Assembly (NCBI GenBank): GCA_004210455.1
Contig: SEFA01000017.1
Location: 23,768 to 87,767 of the forward strand
Reading direction: 5' to 3'
Length of the DNA: 64,000 nucleotides
From: Rubrivivax sp.
GTDB taxonomy: Bacteria > Pseudomonadota > Gammaproteobacteria > Burkholderiales > Burkholderiaceae_C
The position numbers were made by a program, and so were the translations under genes. Positions within the stretch are counted from its first letter, which is position 1. Each line of letters opens with the position of its first letter. The notes under the pieces are model-generated. The model saw nothing but the letters and a program-made list of their open reading frames with translations, had not been told where the DNA came from and ran no database searches. Positions 39,853 through 48,684 of the stretch are shown here, piece after piece.

Positions 39853-39881
39853 TCAGTGGTGGCGCCTTGGGGTGGGGTTCT
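39853..39881 (-). promoter_or_regulatory. HrpL-box-like promoter of the pilin-like/sctI-sctU operon
   Basis: On the minus strand: AGAACC, 16 bases, CCACTGA. This matches the HrpL consensus GGAACC-N15/16-CCACNNA at every position except the first. It leaves a 41-base leader before the ATG of the small pilin-like gene. It is the best of four such elements in the locus. Confidence 0.65.
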
Positions 39882-40006
39882 CGGGGGTGGGAGGACCCTC
39901 GGCAGCAAGCCTCGACGTTCCGGGGATAATCCGCGCGCTTTTTTGTGTGCGGACTCCCGCGTTTTTGCGTGTCCGCCTTCCCCGCCATTCCCCAAGGCCC
40001 GCTGCC

Positions 40007-41452
40007 ATGCTCCTGACCCTGGTCATCCTCTACCTGCTCGTCACCATCGCGATCGGCCTGTGGGCCGCCCGGCGGGTGAAGAACACCGCGGACTTCGCGA
40101 TCGCCGGGCGGCACCTGCCCTTGGTGATGATCATCACGACGACGTTCGCGACCTGGTTCGGCTCGGAGACCGTGCTGGGGATTCCGGCCAAGTTCGTGCA
40201 GACGGGCCTGAACGGCGTGGTGGAAGACCCGTTCGGGGCCGGGTCGTGCCTGATCCTGGTGGGCCTGTTCTTCGCGGCCAAGCTCTACCGGATGACGCTG
40301 CTGACCATCAGCGACTACTACCGCGAGCGCTACGGCCGCGTGGTCGAGGTGGTCTGCAGCTTCATCATCATCCTGTCCTACCTGGGCTGGGTGGCGGCGC
40401 AGGTCACGGCGCTGGGGCTGGTGTTCAAGCTGCTGTCGGGCGGCGCGATCAGCATCCCCGTGGGCATGATGATCGGCACGGCGTCCATCCTGGCCTACAC
40501 GCTGTTCGGCGGCATGTGGTCGGTGGCCGTGACCGACTTCATCCAGATGATCATCCTGGTCGTCGGCCTGTCCATCATTGCGTGGTTCGCCGCGGACATG
40601 GCCGGCGGCGCCGACAAGGTCATCTCGCTGGCCAGCAGCCAGGACATGTTCCGCTTCCTGCCCGAGCCGAGCTTCCACGACATCGTGTTCTTCCTTGGCG
40701 CGGCCGTGACCATGATGCTGGGCTCGATCCCGCAGCAGGACGTGTTCCAGCGCGTCATGTCCGCCAAGGACATCAAGGCCGCCACGCGCGGTCCGGTCAT
40801 CGGCGGGATCTGCTACATCCTGTTCGCCTTCGTGCCCATGTTCATCGTGGTCAGCGCGCTGATCATCATGCCGGACGCCGCCAGGCAGCTGATCGCCGAG
40901 GATCCCCAGCAGGTCATCCCGCGCCTGGTGATGGACCGCATGCCCTTCATCATGCAGGTGATCTTCTTCGGCGCGCTGCTGTCGGCGCTGAAATCGACCG
41001 CCTCGGCCACGCTGCTGGCGCCGTCGGTGACCTTCGTCGAGAACATCTGGCGCCAGTTCTTCCCGCGCGTGTCGGACAAGCAGGAACTGCGCACCATGCG
41101 CATCGCGGTGCTGCTGTTCTCGATCTGCGTCTGCGGCTATGCGATCGCGCTGCAGGGCACCTCGATCTACGAGATGGTCTCCGGCGCCTACCAGGTGACG
41201 CTGGTCGGCGCCTTCGTTCCGCTGGTCTTCGGCCTGTACTGGAAACGCGCCACGACACAGGGCGCGATCTTCGCGATCGCGCTGGGCGTGGTCGCCTGGC
41301 TGCTGTTCCTGCTGACGCCCGCCGGAGAGCAGTTCCCGGCGCAACTGGCGGGCCTGCTGGCCGGCATCGTCGGCATGCTGATCGGCTCCCTGGGGCCGCA
41401 GGCGATCCCGAACTCGCACGGATCGCACCACCGCCTGGCCGGCGGCGCCTGA
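40007..41452 (+). CDS. Sodium:solute symporter family transporter
   Basis: A 481-residue inner-membrane protein with about 13 hydrophobic helices, member of the SSS family. The early DFAIAGRHLPL and FATWFGSETVLGIPAKF segments and the LGSIPQQDVFQRVMSAKD motif are typical. The substrate is not evident. The ATG at 40007 begins directly at the first helix; the frame extends 45 codons upstream into a Pro/Arg-rich non-hydrophobic leader, so the later start is preferred. It is transcribed away from the T3SS operon and probably unrelated to it. Confidence 0.88.
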   Translation: MLLTLVILYLLVTIAIGLWAARRVKNTADFAIAGRHLPLVMIITTTFATWFGSETVLGIPAKFVQTGLNGVVEDPFGAGSCLILVGLFFAAKLYRMTLLTISDYYRERYGRVVEVVCSFIIILSYLGWVAAQVTALGLVFKLLSGGAISIPVGMMIGTASILAYTLFGGMWSVAVTDFIQMIILVVGLSIIAWFAADMAGGADKVISLASSQDMFRFLPEPSFHDIVFFLGAAVTMMLGSIPQQDVFQRVMSAKDIKAATRGPVIGGICYILFAFVPMFIVVSALIIMPDAARQLIAEDPQQVIPRLVMDRMPFIMQVIFFGALLSALKSTASATLLAPSVTFVENIWRQFFPRVSDKQELRTMRIAVLLFSICVCGYAIALQGTSIYEMVSGAYQVTLVGAFVPLVFGLYWKRATTQGAIFAIALGVVAWLLFLLTPAGEQFPAQLAGLLAGIVGMLIGSLGPQAIPNSHGSHHRLAGGA

Positions 41453-41566
41453 GCCGGCGGCGCGACGCCCGGCCCGAGCGGTCCTTGGCCCGGGCGGTGC
41501 ACCCGGGCGGGCGTCGTCGGCGCTCTCTATATAATTTCGGGTTTTGACCCGGTAGTCCCCACCCCC

Positions 41567-41926
41567 ATGCCGATCTACGCTTACCGCTGCGGCGCCTGCG
41601 GCCACGCCAAAGACGTGCTGCAGAAGCTGTCCGACGCCCCGCTGACCGTCTGCCCCGCCTGTGGCGCGGAGAGCTTCTCGAAGCAGGTCACGGCCGCCGG
41701 CTTCCAGTTGAAGGGCTCGGGTTGGTACGCGACCGACTTCCGCGGCGGATCGGGCGGCGCCGGCGCGCCGGCCGCGGACCCCGCGGGCGGTGCCACGGCT
41801 GCCGCCGCGGGCGCCACCGCAGCCGCCACATCGTCCACGGCCTCCGCGGCCGCACCGTCGTCCGACGCCTCCGGCCCGTCGGCCTCCTCCGGCACGTCCT
41901 GCGGCGGCGGCTGCGCCTGCCACTGA
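41567..41926 (+). CDS. FmdB-family zinc ribbon protein
   Basis: A 119-residue protein. The first 55 residues form the FmdB zinc ribbon (MPIYAYRCGACGH and CPACG hold four Cys), followed by GFQLKGSGWYATDF, the conserved end of the domain. The remainder is an Ala/Ser/Thr tail that ends in a Cys/His cluster CGGGCACH. Such proteins are widespread in proteobacteria next to a DUF502 gene and aspS, as here. Exact role unknown. Confidence 0.9.
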   Translation: MPIYAYRCGACGHAKDVLQKLSDAPLTVCPACGAESFSKQVTAAGFQLKGSGWYATDFRGGSGGAGAPAADPAGGATAAAAGATAAATSSTASAAAPSSDASGPSASSGTSCGGGCACH

Positions 41927-41947
41927 CTTCGAGGCCCGGACCCCGGC

Positions 41948-42622
41948 ATGCGCAAGTACATCATCACCGGCCTGCTGGTCTGGCTCCCGCTCGCGATCAC
42001 CGTCTGGGTGCTGCTGTGGGTGCTGGGCATGATCGACGGCGTCTTCGTCTGGCTGCTCTCGGCCGTCGGCGCCGTGCTGCCGCTGGCCGCCCAGCAGTCG
42101 CTGAGGCAGCTGCACGACATCCCCGGCCTGGGCGTGCTCGTCATGGTCGCACTGCTGATGCTGACCGGCATGTTCGTGGCGAACATCTTCGGCCAGTGGT
42201 GGTTGCGGCAGTGGGACCGGCTGCTCTACAAGATCCCCATCGTCAAGAGCATCTACAGCTCGGTCAAGCAGGTCTCGGACACGCTGTTCTCGTCCAGCGG
42301 CAATGCCTTCCGCGAAGCGGTGCTGGTGCCGTATCCGCACCAGGGCTCGTGGACCATCGCCTTCGTCACCGGCACGCCGCGCGGCGAGGTGGCCCAGCAG
42401 CTGGGCACGCTCAGCGGCGCCGAGGCCGACGAGCACGTCGCCCTGTACGTGCCGACGACGCCCAACCCCACCTCGGGCTTCTTCCTGATGATGCCCCGCG
42501 CGCAGTTGCGGCCTTTGGCGATGAGCGTCGATGAAGCGCTCAAATACATCATCTCGATGGGCGTCGTCGCTCCGCAAGGGGATCCCGCGATCGTCCTGAC
42601 CAGCGAAGCCGCCCGAAATTGA
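41948..42622 (+). CDS. DUF502 family membrane protein
   Basis: A 224-residue inner-membrane protein with two helices at about residues 7-30 and 62-82, then the conserved [17 protein letters not shown] segment and [13 protein letters not shown]. The FmdB-DUF502-aspS arrangement is conserved in betaproteobacteria. Function unknown. Confidence 0.9.
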   Translation: MRKYIITGLLVWLPLAITVWVLLWVLGMIDGVFVWLLSAVGAVLPLAAQQSLRQLHDIPGLGVLVMVALLMLTGMFVANIFGQWWLRQWDRLLYKIPIVKSIYSSVKQVSDTLFSSSGNAFREAVLVPYPHQGSWTIAFVTGTPRGEVAQQLGTLSGAEADEHVALYVPTTPNPTSGFFLMMPRAQLRPLAMSVDEALKYIISMGVVAPQGDPAIVLTSEAARN

Positions 42623-42794
42623 CCGGGCTGAGCGCCCCGGCAAGCGCTCAGTCCTGAGGGTCCGCAGGACCCCGCCAGCGCCCTTGGCCCGAATGCCCTT
42701 CCGCTGGCCGCGCCGTCACCGATCGCGCTTCGCGCCGACCCTGATGACGGGCCGCCAGCCCGCCCCGAACACTGAAGAATTTCCGGAGAACCCC

Positions 42795-44588
42795 ATGCGT
42801 ACCTGCTATGCCGGCCAAGTCAGCGAGAAGCTGCTGGACCAGACCGTGACCCTGATGGGCTGGGCCCATCGCAGCCGTGACCACGGCGGCGTCATCTTCA
42901 TCGAACTGCGCGACCGCGAAGGTCTGGTGCAGGTCGTCTGCGACCCCGACCGCCCCGAGATGTTCAAGGTGGCCGAGAGCGTGCGCAGCGAGTTCTGCAT
43001 CAAGGTCATCGGCAAGGTGCGCGCGCGCCCGGCCGACAAGCAGAACAGCAACGTCGCCAGCGGCAAGGTCGAGGTGCTGTGCCACGAGCTGGAAGTGCTG
43101 AACCCGTCGGTGACGCCGGCCTTCCCGCTGGACGACGAGAACATCTCCGAGACCACGCGCCTGACGCACCGCGTGCTGGATCTGCGCCGCCCGTACATGC
43201 AGAACAACCTGATGCTGCGTTACCGCGTGGCGATGGAAGCGCGCAAGTTCCTGGACGAGCACGGCTTCGTCGACATCGAGACGCCGATGCTCACGAAGAG
43301 CACCCCGGAAGGCGCGCGCGACTACCTGGTCCCGTCGCGCGTGCATGACGGCATGTTCTTCGCGCTGCCGCAGTCGCCGCAGCTGTTCAAGCAGCTGCTG
43401 ATGGTGGCGGGCTTCGACCGCTACTACCAGATCACCAAGTGCTTCCGCGACGAGGACCTGCGCGCCGACCGCCAGCCCGAGTTCACGCAGATCGACATCG
43501 AGACCTCGTTCCTGGGCGAGGAAGAGATCCGCGCGATGTTCGAGGGCATGATCCGCCACGTCTTCCGCAAGGCGCTGAACGTCGAGCTGGGCGACTACCC
43601 GGTGATGAAGTACGCCGAGGCGATGCACCGCTTCGGTTCCGACAAGCCGGACCTGCGCGTCAAGCTCGAGTTCACCGAGCTGACCGACGTGATGGGCGAC
43701 GTCGACTTCAAGGTCTTCTCCGGTCCGGCCACGACGCCGGGCGGCCGCGTGGTCGCGCTGCGCGTGCCCGGCGGCGCGACGATGAGCCGCGGCGAGATCG
43801 ACAGCTACACCGAGTTCGTCAAGATCTATGGCGCCAAGGGCCTGGCCTGGATCAAGGTCAATGAAGTCGCCAAGGGTCGCGAAGGCCTGCAGTCGCCGAT
43901 CGTCAAGAACCTGCACGACAAGGCGGTCGCGGACATCCTGGCGCGCACCGGCGCGCAGGACGGCGACCTGATCTTCTTCGGCGCGGACAAGGCCAAGGTC
44001 GTCAACGACGCGATCGGCGGCCTGCGCCTGAAGATCGGCCACAGCGAGTTCGGCAAGACCACCGGCCTGTTCGAGGACAAGTGGGCGCCGCTGTGGGTCG
44101 TCGACTTCCCGATGTTCGAGGAAGACGAGGAGAACAAGCGCTGGGCCGCCGTGCACCACCCGTTCACCGCGCCCAAGGACGGTCATGAGGACCTGATGGT
44201 CACCGATCCGGGCAAGTGCGTGGCCAAGGCCTACGACATGGTGCTCAATGGCTGGGAACTGGGCGGTGGTTCGGTGCGTATCCACAAGGCCGACGTGCAG
44301 GCCAAGGTCTTCGAGGCGCTGAACATCAGCCCGGAGGAACAGCGCGTGAAGTTCGGCTTCCTGCTGGATGCGTTGCAGTACGGCGCGCCCCCGCACGGCG
44401 GCCTGGCCTTCGGCCTGGACCGTCTGGTGACGCTGATGACCAAGGCCGAGTCGATCCGCGACGTGATCGCGTTCCCGAAGACGCAGCGCGCGCAGTGCCT
44501 GCTGACCGGCGCGCCGTCCTTCGTCGACGAAAAGCAGCTGCGCGAACTGCACATCCGTCTGCGCAACCCGGGCGCGGCGACGGCCTGA
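42795..44588 (+). CDS. aspS: Aspartyl-tRNA synthetase
   Basis: Charges tRNA-Asp. The 597-residue class IIb synthetase has the N-terminal OB-fold ([20 protein letters not shown]), motif 1 in the [17 protein letters not shown] region, motif 2 in [19 protein letters not shown], a bacterial-type insertion domain from about 290 to 410, and motif 3 in [14 protein letters not shown]. The ATG at 42795 is chosen to match the family start; the frame opens 37 codons earlier but that part is Arg/Pro-rich and not conserved. A GGAG stands about 10 bases before it. Confidence 0.97.
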   Translation: MRTCYAGQVSEKLLDQTVTLMGWAHRSRDHGGVIFIELRDREGLVQVVCDPDRPEMFKVAESVRSEFCIKVIGKVRARPADKQNSNVASGKVEVLCHELEVLNPSVTPAFPLDDENISETTRLTHRVLDLRRPYMQNNLMLRYRVAMEARKFLDEHGFVDIETPMLTKSTPEGARDYLVPSRVHDGMFFALPQSPQLFKQLLMVAGFDRYYQITKCFRDEDLRADRQPEFTQIDIETSFLGEEEIRAMFEGMIRHVFRKALNVELGDYPVMKYAEAMHRFGSDKPDLRVKLEFTELTDVMGDVDFKVFSGPATTPGGRVVALRVPGGATMSRGEIDSYTEFVKIYGAKGLAWIKVNEVAKGREGLQSPIVKNLHDKAVADILARTGAQDGDLIFFGADKAKVVNDAIGGLRLKIGHSEFGKTTGLFEDKWAPLWVVDFPMFEEDEENKRWAAVHHPFTAPKDGHEDLMVTDPGKCVAKAYDMVLNGWELGGGSVRIHKADVQAKVFEALNISPEEQRVKFGFLLDALQYGAPPHGGLAFGLDRLVTLMTKAESIRDVIAFPKTQRAQCLLTGAPSFVDEKQLRELHIRLRNPGAATA

Positions 44589-44646
44589 GCTCTGCCCCTC
44601 GGTGGTGGCGCTGATGGCGCTGCCGCACGAGGCGCGCGACAAGAAT

Positions 44647-44683
44647 GACAACGCCCCGAGGCTCAGGCCGTCGGGGCGTTGTC
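44647..44683. terminator. Hairpin terminator after aspS
   Basis: A perfect 13-bp inverted repeat (GACAACGCCCCGA, 11-base loop, TCGGGGCGTTGTC), followed by GTTTGG, lies 58 bases after the aspS stop and just before the stop of the convergent small gene. Arms and spacing are right for a bidirectional terminator. Confidence 0.7.
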
Positions 44684-44712
44684 GTTTGGCAGGTCGACGG
44701 GCGTGCGGCGAC

Positions 44713-44823
44713 TCACGCGACGGTGGGCAGCACGATGACCAGGCCGAAGATCGCCGCGGTGATCACCGTGGAGAGCACGATGGCGCAGGCGGTACGGGTG
44801 GGTTGAAGATCGGGCGTTGTCAT
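44713..44823 (-). CDS. Possible 36-residue single-helix membrane protein
   Basis: A short frame reading MTTPDLQPTRTACAIVLSTV and continuing through a hydrophobic Ile/Val/Ala helix to a terminal Pro-Thr-Val-Ala. The membrane helix is convincing, but no purine-rich binding site precedes the ATG (the upstream bases are pyrimidines), so translation is uncertain. A longer in-frame start at 44940 exists and would add a non-conserved leader. It lies between the aspS terminator and the promoter region of the TPR gene. Confidence 0.4.
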   Translation of the reverse strand: MTTPDLQPTRTACAIVLSTVITAAIFGLVIVLPTVA

Positions 44824-44952
44824 GGGGAGGAGGGTTCCGAAGAAAAACGTCGATCCTCCTGTTTTCACCTGCTCCTCTTCAATGGCATGAGTGGGTGGCG
44901 GATTCGCGGCTGGTAACTCGAATGGGTGTGTGAGTGCCACATGTCAGTCGGA

Positions 44953-44982
44953 AGCGCTGAAACCAGCGCTGAAATGAGCGCT
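44953..44982. repeat. Three AGCGCTGA direct repeats upstream of the TPR gene
   Basis: AGCGCT followed by GA occurs at 44953, 44965 and 44977, spaced exactly 12 bases apart. AGCGCT is itself palindromic. The array lies about 85 bases before the TPR protein start and could be a regulator binding array. Confidence 0.5.
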
Positions 44983-45067
44983 GACAGACCAGAGGTCGGA
45001 GCGATCCGCCCAAGACGTTTATGCTCCTGCCGTTCCCCGGAGCGGGGCTGCATGGAACGGGACGGAC

Positions 45068-46660
45068 ATGGCGACGGGCGAGCGAGGCGAACGCGGGAAC
45101 AGGGGCAGGGATGGCCGCGTGCGGCAGGCGGGCACGCGACGCGCCGCTGATCCGGGCGGGCGCCCGCCGTTGACCCCGCAGGCGCGCTGGGAGCGCCTGG
45201 TGATGCGTCGTCCCGGGCTGGCCCTGCCTCGCCTGCAGCGCCTGATCGCGCGGGAGGGCGAGCCGCCGTTCCAGGCGCTGCTGGGCGCTTTCTTCATCCT
45301 CGAACGCTGGGGCCGCGGGCCCGAGCTGCAGGCCGAACTCGAACGCGCGATCGCGCGTGCCCTGCAGCACCGGCTGCTGGAGGAGGCGGCGGAACTCAGC
45401 GAAGCGTTGGGCCGCATGCACTACCAGCGCGGCGATTACGTGCAGGCCTGCAACGCCTGGAGCCAGACGCTGGAGCTCGCCGACGACGAGACCCGCTGGG
45501 CGTGCCTGGCGCGCATCGGTCTGGCGCATCTATGTTTCGCGCTCGGCGACTGGGCGCGCGGCGGTCGCGTGCTGGACCAGGCCGAGTTGCACTATCCGCA
45601 GCTGGGCGACGACCCTTACATGCGTTCCAAGATCGCGCTGAACCGCGCCGTGTCGCTGCGTGCGACGCAAGGGCCGCAGGCGGCGTTGCCGCGTCTGGAC
45701 GAAGCCCGCGCCGATGCGCGCGCCGTCGGGCATCGCGACTACGAGGCCGAGGCGATGTGGCATCACGCCCGCTGCGCGCGCGACAGCGGGGCGGTCGAGC
45801 ACGCCCTGACCCTGGCCGCCGAGGCGGAGGATCTTTCGCGTCGTTGCCGCTACCGCTGGCTGCAGGCGCAGACGCTGCTGCTGGTCAGCGAGCTGCGCGG
45901 CGGCACCGAAGCCGTACCGCCCGCGCAGCAGGCGCTGGCGCTGGGCGAGGAGATCCAGTCGCGCTCCCTGCAGGCGGCGGCGCACGGCCGTCTGGGGCAG
46001 CTGATGGCGGAGCAGGAGCAGCTCGGGCCGAGCTGGTATCACCAGCAGCAGCGGCAGCGGCTGGAAGCGACGCTCGGACAGACCGAACTGCCCGCGCGGC
46101 TGGAGCAGCTCGCCCGTTTCGACACGGACCCGCACGGTGCGGAAGGCCTGCTGCTGACCCTGGGACGTTCCGGCGCGACGGTGGCCACCGTCGCGGATGT
46201 CGAGTCGCAATGGCAGCAGGCGCGTCCCCGGCTGCTGGAAGCGCTGGCGCTGACGGCCCTGGAGCTGCGCTGGACGGCGGGCGGCGCGCCGGCGCTCATC
46301 GGCGCCGCGGCGCGCGCGGGGCGTTCGGCCCAGGCGCTGTCCTTGCGCCATGCGTCGGGCGTGGTGGTCGGCGAACTCGTGCTGGAGCGCCCGGAAGGGG
46401 CCGTCTGGTCGCGCGCCGACCGCAGCCGGGCCGAGCGGCTCGCCGGCTGGCTGCAGCGGCTGATCGCCCAGGTGCCTGCCGCGGAGACCGGGGCCGGCCC
46501 GGCCGACGCGGTGGATCCGGGCGCGCAGGCGCGTGCGCTGGTGTCCGTGCTGGAGCGGCTCGCTGGCAGCGCCGCGGGCGATGCGACAGACGATGTGCGA
46601 CGCCCGGATCTATCGGAGGCGCTCGAACTCGCGCGACGACTCGCCGCACGGCTCGCCTGA
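45068..46660 (+). CDS. TPR-repeat protein of unknown function
   Basis: A 530-residue cytoplasmic protein. After a basic N-terminal 40 residues it is helical throughout, with TPR-like helix pairs from about residue 85 to 330 (for example LGRMHYQRGDYVQACNAWSQ and GLAHLCFALGDWARGGRVLD). The last 200 residues are Ala/Arg/Leu-rich and could be a degenerate GAF-like or helical domain. No catalytic motif is visible. The region resembles regulatory helical repeat domains of LuxR- or cyclase-type proteins, but no DNA-binding or catalytic part is present. Confidence 0.75.
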   Translation: MATGERGERGNRGRDGRVRQAGTRRAADPGGRPPLTPQARWERLVMRRPGLALPRLQRLIAREGEPPFQALLGAFFILERWGRGPELQAELERAIARALQHRLLEEAAELSEALGRMHYQRGDYVQACNAWSQTLELADDETRWACLARIGLAHLCFALGDWARGGRVLDQAELHYPQLGDDPYMRSKIALNRAVSLRATQGPQAALPRLDEARADARAVGHRDYEAEAMWHHARCARDSGAVEHALTLAAEAEDLSRRCRYRWLQAQTLLLVSELRGGTEAVPPAQQALALGEEIQSRSLQAAAHGRLGQLMAEQEQLGPSWYHQQQRQRLEATLGQTELPARLEQLARFDTDPHGAEGLLLTLGRSGATVATVADVESQWQQARPRLLEALALTALELRWTAGGAPALIGAAARAGRSAQALSLRHASGVVVGELVLERPEGAVWSRADRSRAERLAGWLQRLIAQVPAAETGAGPADAVDPGAQARALVSVLERLAGSAAGDATDDVRRPDLSEALELARRLAARLA

Positions 46661-46695
46661 GCGGACGCAGTTCCGCGGATCAGCAGATCCGCCGC

Positions 46696-47394
46696 TCACC
46701 AGATCGCCAGGCTGGATGTCAACACGCGTTGAAGCCAGCTGCGCCGCGCGGCCTCGGAGACCTCGCCCTTGCCGGCGATCTCCATCCGCGCGTTGACGAC
46801 GTCGGCCGACTGGACCTGGTTGCCGGTGCGGATGTCCTGCGGATTGACCACGCCCGAGAAGCGCAGCGTCTGCAGCCCGCCGTTCATCGCGATGCTGCGC
46901 TCCCCGGCGACGACCAGGTGGCCGTTGGGCAGCACGTTGATCACGGACACGGCCATCTGACCGCTGAGACTGCCGCTGGCTTCGGTGTCGCCGCTGCCCT
47001 TGTACGAGTCGCTGCCGGAGGCGGTGGCGTCGGCCTTGAGCAGCCGGTCGACGATCCCGACCTTGCTGGAGCCGCCCGGACCCTTGACCGCGAGCTTGTT
47101 GTCGCGGCTGGTGTCGGTCTTGCTCTTCTGCGAGGCGCTGAGCGACTCGCTGATGGCGACCTTCAGCGAATCGCCGACCTGGCGCGCGCGACGCTCGGTG
47201 GTGAAGAGCGACGCCGCAGCCATGCCGGGCTGGTAGATGGCGCCGTTGTTGACGCGCTCGACATAGGCGGCATCGGGCTGGGGCATCACCTGCACCGGCC
47301 CCTGCACCAGCGCCTCGTTCGACGCACAGGCGCTCAGCAGGGCGCCGGACAGCAGCAGTCCGCCGCGTCGCGCGGCCATGGAAATGGTGAACAT
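46696..47394 (-). CDS. flgH: Flagellar L-ring protein FlgH, orphan copy
   Basis: Forms the outer-membrane ring around the flagellar rod. The 232-residue lipoprotein has a signal peptide with the lipobox ALLSAC, then AASLFTTERRARQVGDSL, ESLSASQKSKTDTSRDN, GSLSGQMAVSVINVLPNGHL and GERSIAMNGGLQTLRFSGVV, all FlgH hallmarks. No other flagellar gene is nearby, which is unusual because flgH normally lies between flgG and flgI. The ATG at 47394 begins the signal peptide. It follows a lipoprotein gene by ten bases and may be cotranscribed with it. Confidence 0.9.
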   Translation of the reverse strand: MFTISMAARRGGLLLSGALLSACASNEALVQGPVQVMPQPDAAYVERVNNGAIYQPGMAAASLFTTERRARQVGDSLKVAISESLSASQKSKTDTSRDNKLAVKGPGGSSKVGIVDRLLKADATASGSDSYKGSGDTEASGSLSGQMAVSVINVLPNGHLVVAGERSIAMNGGLQTLRFSGVVNPQDIRTGNQVQSADVVNARMEIAGKGEVSEAARRSWLQRVLTSSLAIW

Positions 47395-47404
47395 GACTCT
47401 CCCC

Positions 47405-47965
47405 TCAACCTTCAAATCCGGTGAGCAGCGCCCGCACCACTGGCGCGAGCTTGTTGCGCGTGGTGGCCCACTTGCCCAGTCCCAGCGTCGCGTCGTCGCT
47501 GCGGTAGCTGCTGGCGGCCATCAGCCGGCCGCCCGCGTCGTGCAGGCTGAGCGTCGCCTGCGAGAGATAGGGCCGGACCTGGTCCGACAGCGGCGGCTTG
47601 TCCCACTGCTGCAGCCCCTGGTAATGCACCCAGGCGGGGCAGGCCTCATCGCCGGGGCGGACGCCGGCTTCGAAGACGCGGGCCTGGACCTCGTGCTCGC
47701 GCAGCTCCGCGATCAGCGCCGGCACGAATTCGGGCAGTGCAAGCGAGCGGTTGTATTCGATGCAGACGCGCTCTGGCAGCGCCGCGTCATGGAAGACCGT
47801 CTGCGTCGCGCGCGTCGGCCCCTGGCCGATCGCGACCGTCGCCATGCCGGCCGTGGCCTTGGCCAGTTCGATGCCGGGCATGGGACTCAGCAGCGAGCAG
47901 CCGGCTAGCGGCAGCATCGCCCCCACGCCGAATGCGAGCCTCGCGATGAAGGCGACGGCGCGCAT
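47405..47965 (-). CDS. Lipoprotein of unknown function upstream of flgH
   Basis: A 186-residue lipoprotein: signal peptide with LPLAGC, a short linker, then a globular domain containing VCIEYNRSLALPEFVPALIA and a Cys-containing loop (GDEACPAWVHYQG). The pattern of an early VCI strand, a helix and a later ACP loop recalls small envelope lipoproteins of the Sbal_3080 type, but I would not assign it. It precedes flgH by ten bases and follows the 137-residue gene by two bases, so the three probably form one transcript. Confidence 0.7.
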   Translation of the reverse strand: MRAVAFIARLAFGVGAMLPLAGCSLLSPMPGIELAKATAGMATVAIGQGPTRATQTVFHDAALPERVCIEYNRSLALPEFVPALIAELREHEVQARVFEAGVRPGDEACPAWVHYQGLQQWDKPPLSDQVRPYLSQATLSLHDAGGRLMAASSYRSDDATLGLGKWATTRNKLAPVVRALLTGFEG

Positions 47966-47967
47966 GA

Positions 47968-48381
47968 TCAGAGGATCTCGTCGATCAGCGCCTTGCCCGC
48001 GACGGCGCCCGCGGCCAGGTAGCCGCCGACGGTGGCGCCGACGTCGCCGACCTCCTTCATCACCGTGCTGGTCCCGCTGGCGACGGCGTCCTTCACGTCG
48101 CCGGCCAGTTCCTTGACTTCGGACAAGCCGGTGGAGAGCGCATGGCCCACGCCCCTGGCGCCGTCCTCGAGCGCCTGCAGGCCTTCCTCGCTCCAGTGCA
48201 CGACGGTGCTGACGGCGTTCTCGCCGCCCTGATAGGCCGCCTGGGCCAGTCCGATCGCGCCTGCGGCGACGGTGCCGTATTCCCGGGCGTTGATCTCGAA
48301 GCTGCCGCTGGGCCGGCTCACGAGCTGACGGGATGCGACCAGCGGAGCGCCGGCGCCGGACGTGGTGTTGACGTTGGTCAT
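47968..48381 (-). CDS. Hypothetical Ala/Gly/Val-rich protein, first gene of the orphan flgH operon
   Basis: A 137-residue protein without Cys, preceded by a strong AGGAGG site. The N terminus is polar (MTNVNTTSGAGAPLVASRQL); a central helical region has repeated Val/Ala/Gly patterns (VKELAGDVKDAVASGTSTVM) and the C terminus is Gly/Ala-rich, with possible membrane interaction. No signal peptide. I cannot name it. Its composition and lack of Cys recall secreted T3SS helper proteins, but no hrp-box-like element lies upstream. Confidence 0.6.
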   Translation of the reverse strand: MTNVNTTSGAGAPLVASRQLVSRPSGSFEINAREYGTVAAGAIGLAQAAYQGGENAVSTVVHWSEEGLQALEDGARGVGHALSTGLSEVKELAGDVKDAVASGTSTVMKEVGDVGATVGGYLAAGAVAGKALIDEIL

Positions 48382-48684
48382 GACCCCTCCTGGGTATCGA
48401 TTGCGATGGAGGCCATTCTTCCGGGGGCCGGCACGGCGGATGCCCTCATGACCGGCGGCGTCCGACGGCTCTACAAACTTTCTATATTTCCTGCCGCACA
48501 TCTGCCGACGACCTTGTTCGCCGACTGTGAACAAGCATTGCCCGCTCAGCCGCGCGACATGTCGGACGCCGCGATGCGCCCGTTCGTGTCCGGTGTTTGT
48601 CGGTCGTGTGGGAGTCCATGTCGGCGGCGTGCCGGACCCGGCACACGCCGGCCGTGCCATGACCCTGGGATATGCTTGCCCGCT
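48382..48684. other. 303-base divergent intergenic region
   Basis: Lies between the 137-residue gene (minus) and nudB (plus). It holds an AT-rich patch around 48476-48490 that could be a promoter, and an inverted repeat TTGTTC-N9-GAACAA at 48514-48519 and 48529-48534 that could be an operator. No open frame has coding character. Confidence 0.45.

Noticed and set aside
39815..42643. A 942-codon antisense frame opposite the symporter, FmdB and DUF502 genes
   Set aside because: It covers three genes with clear families on the other strand and has no membrane or domain character.
44837..44865. GGAACC on the minus strand upstream of the 36-residue gene as another hrp box
   Set aside because: No CCACNNA follows at 15 or 16 bases, and the hexamer lies within the leader just before the start codon.
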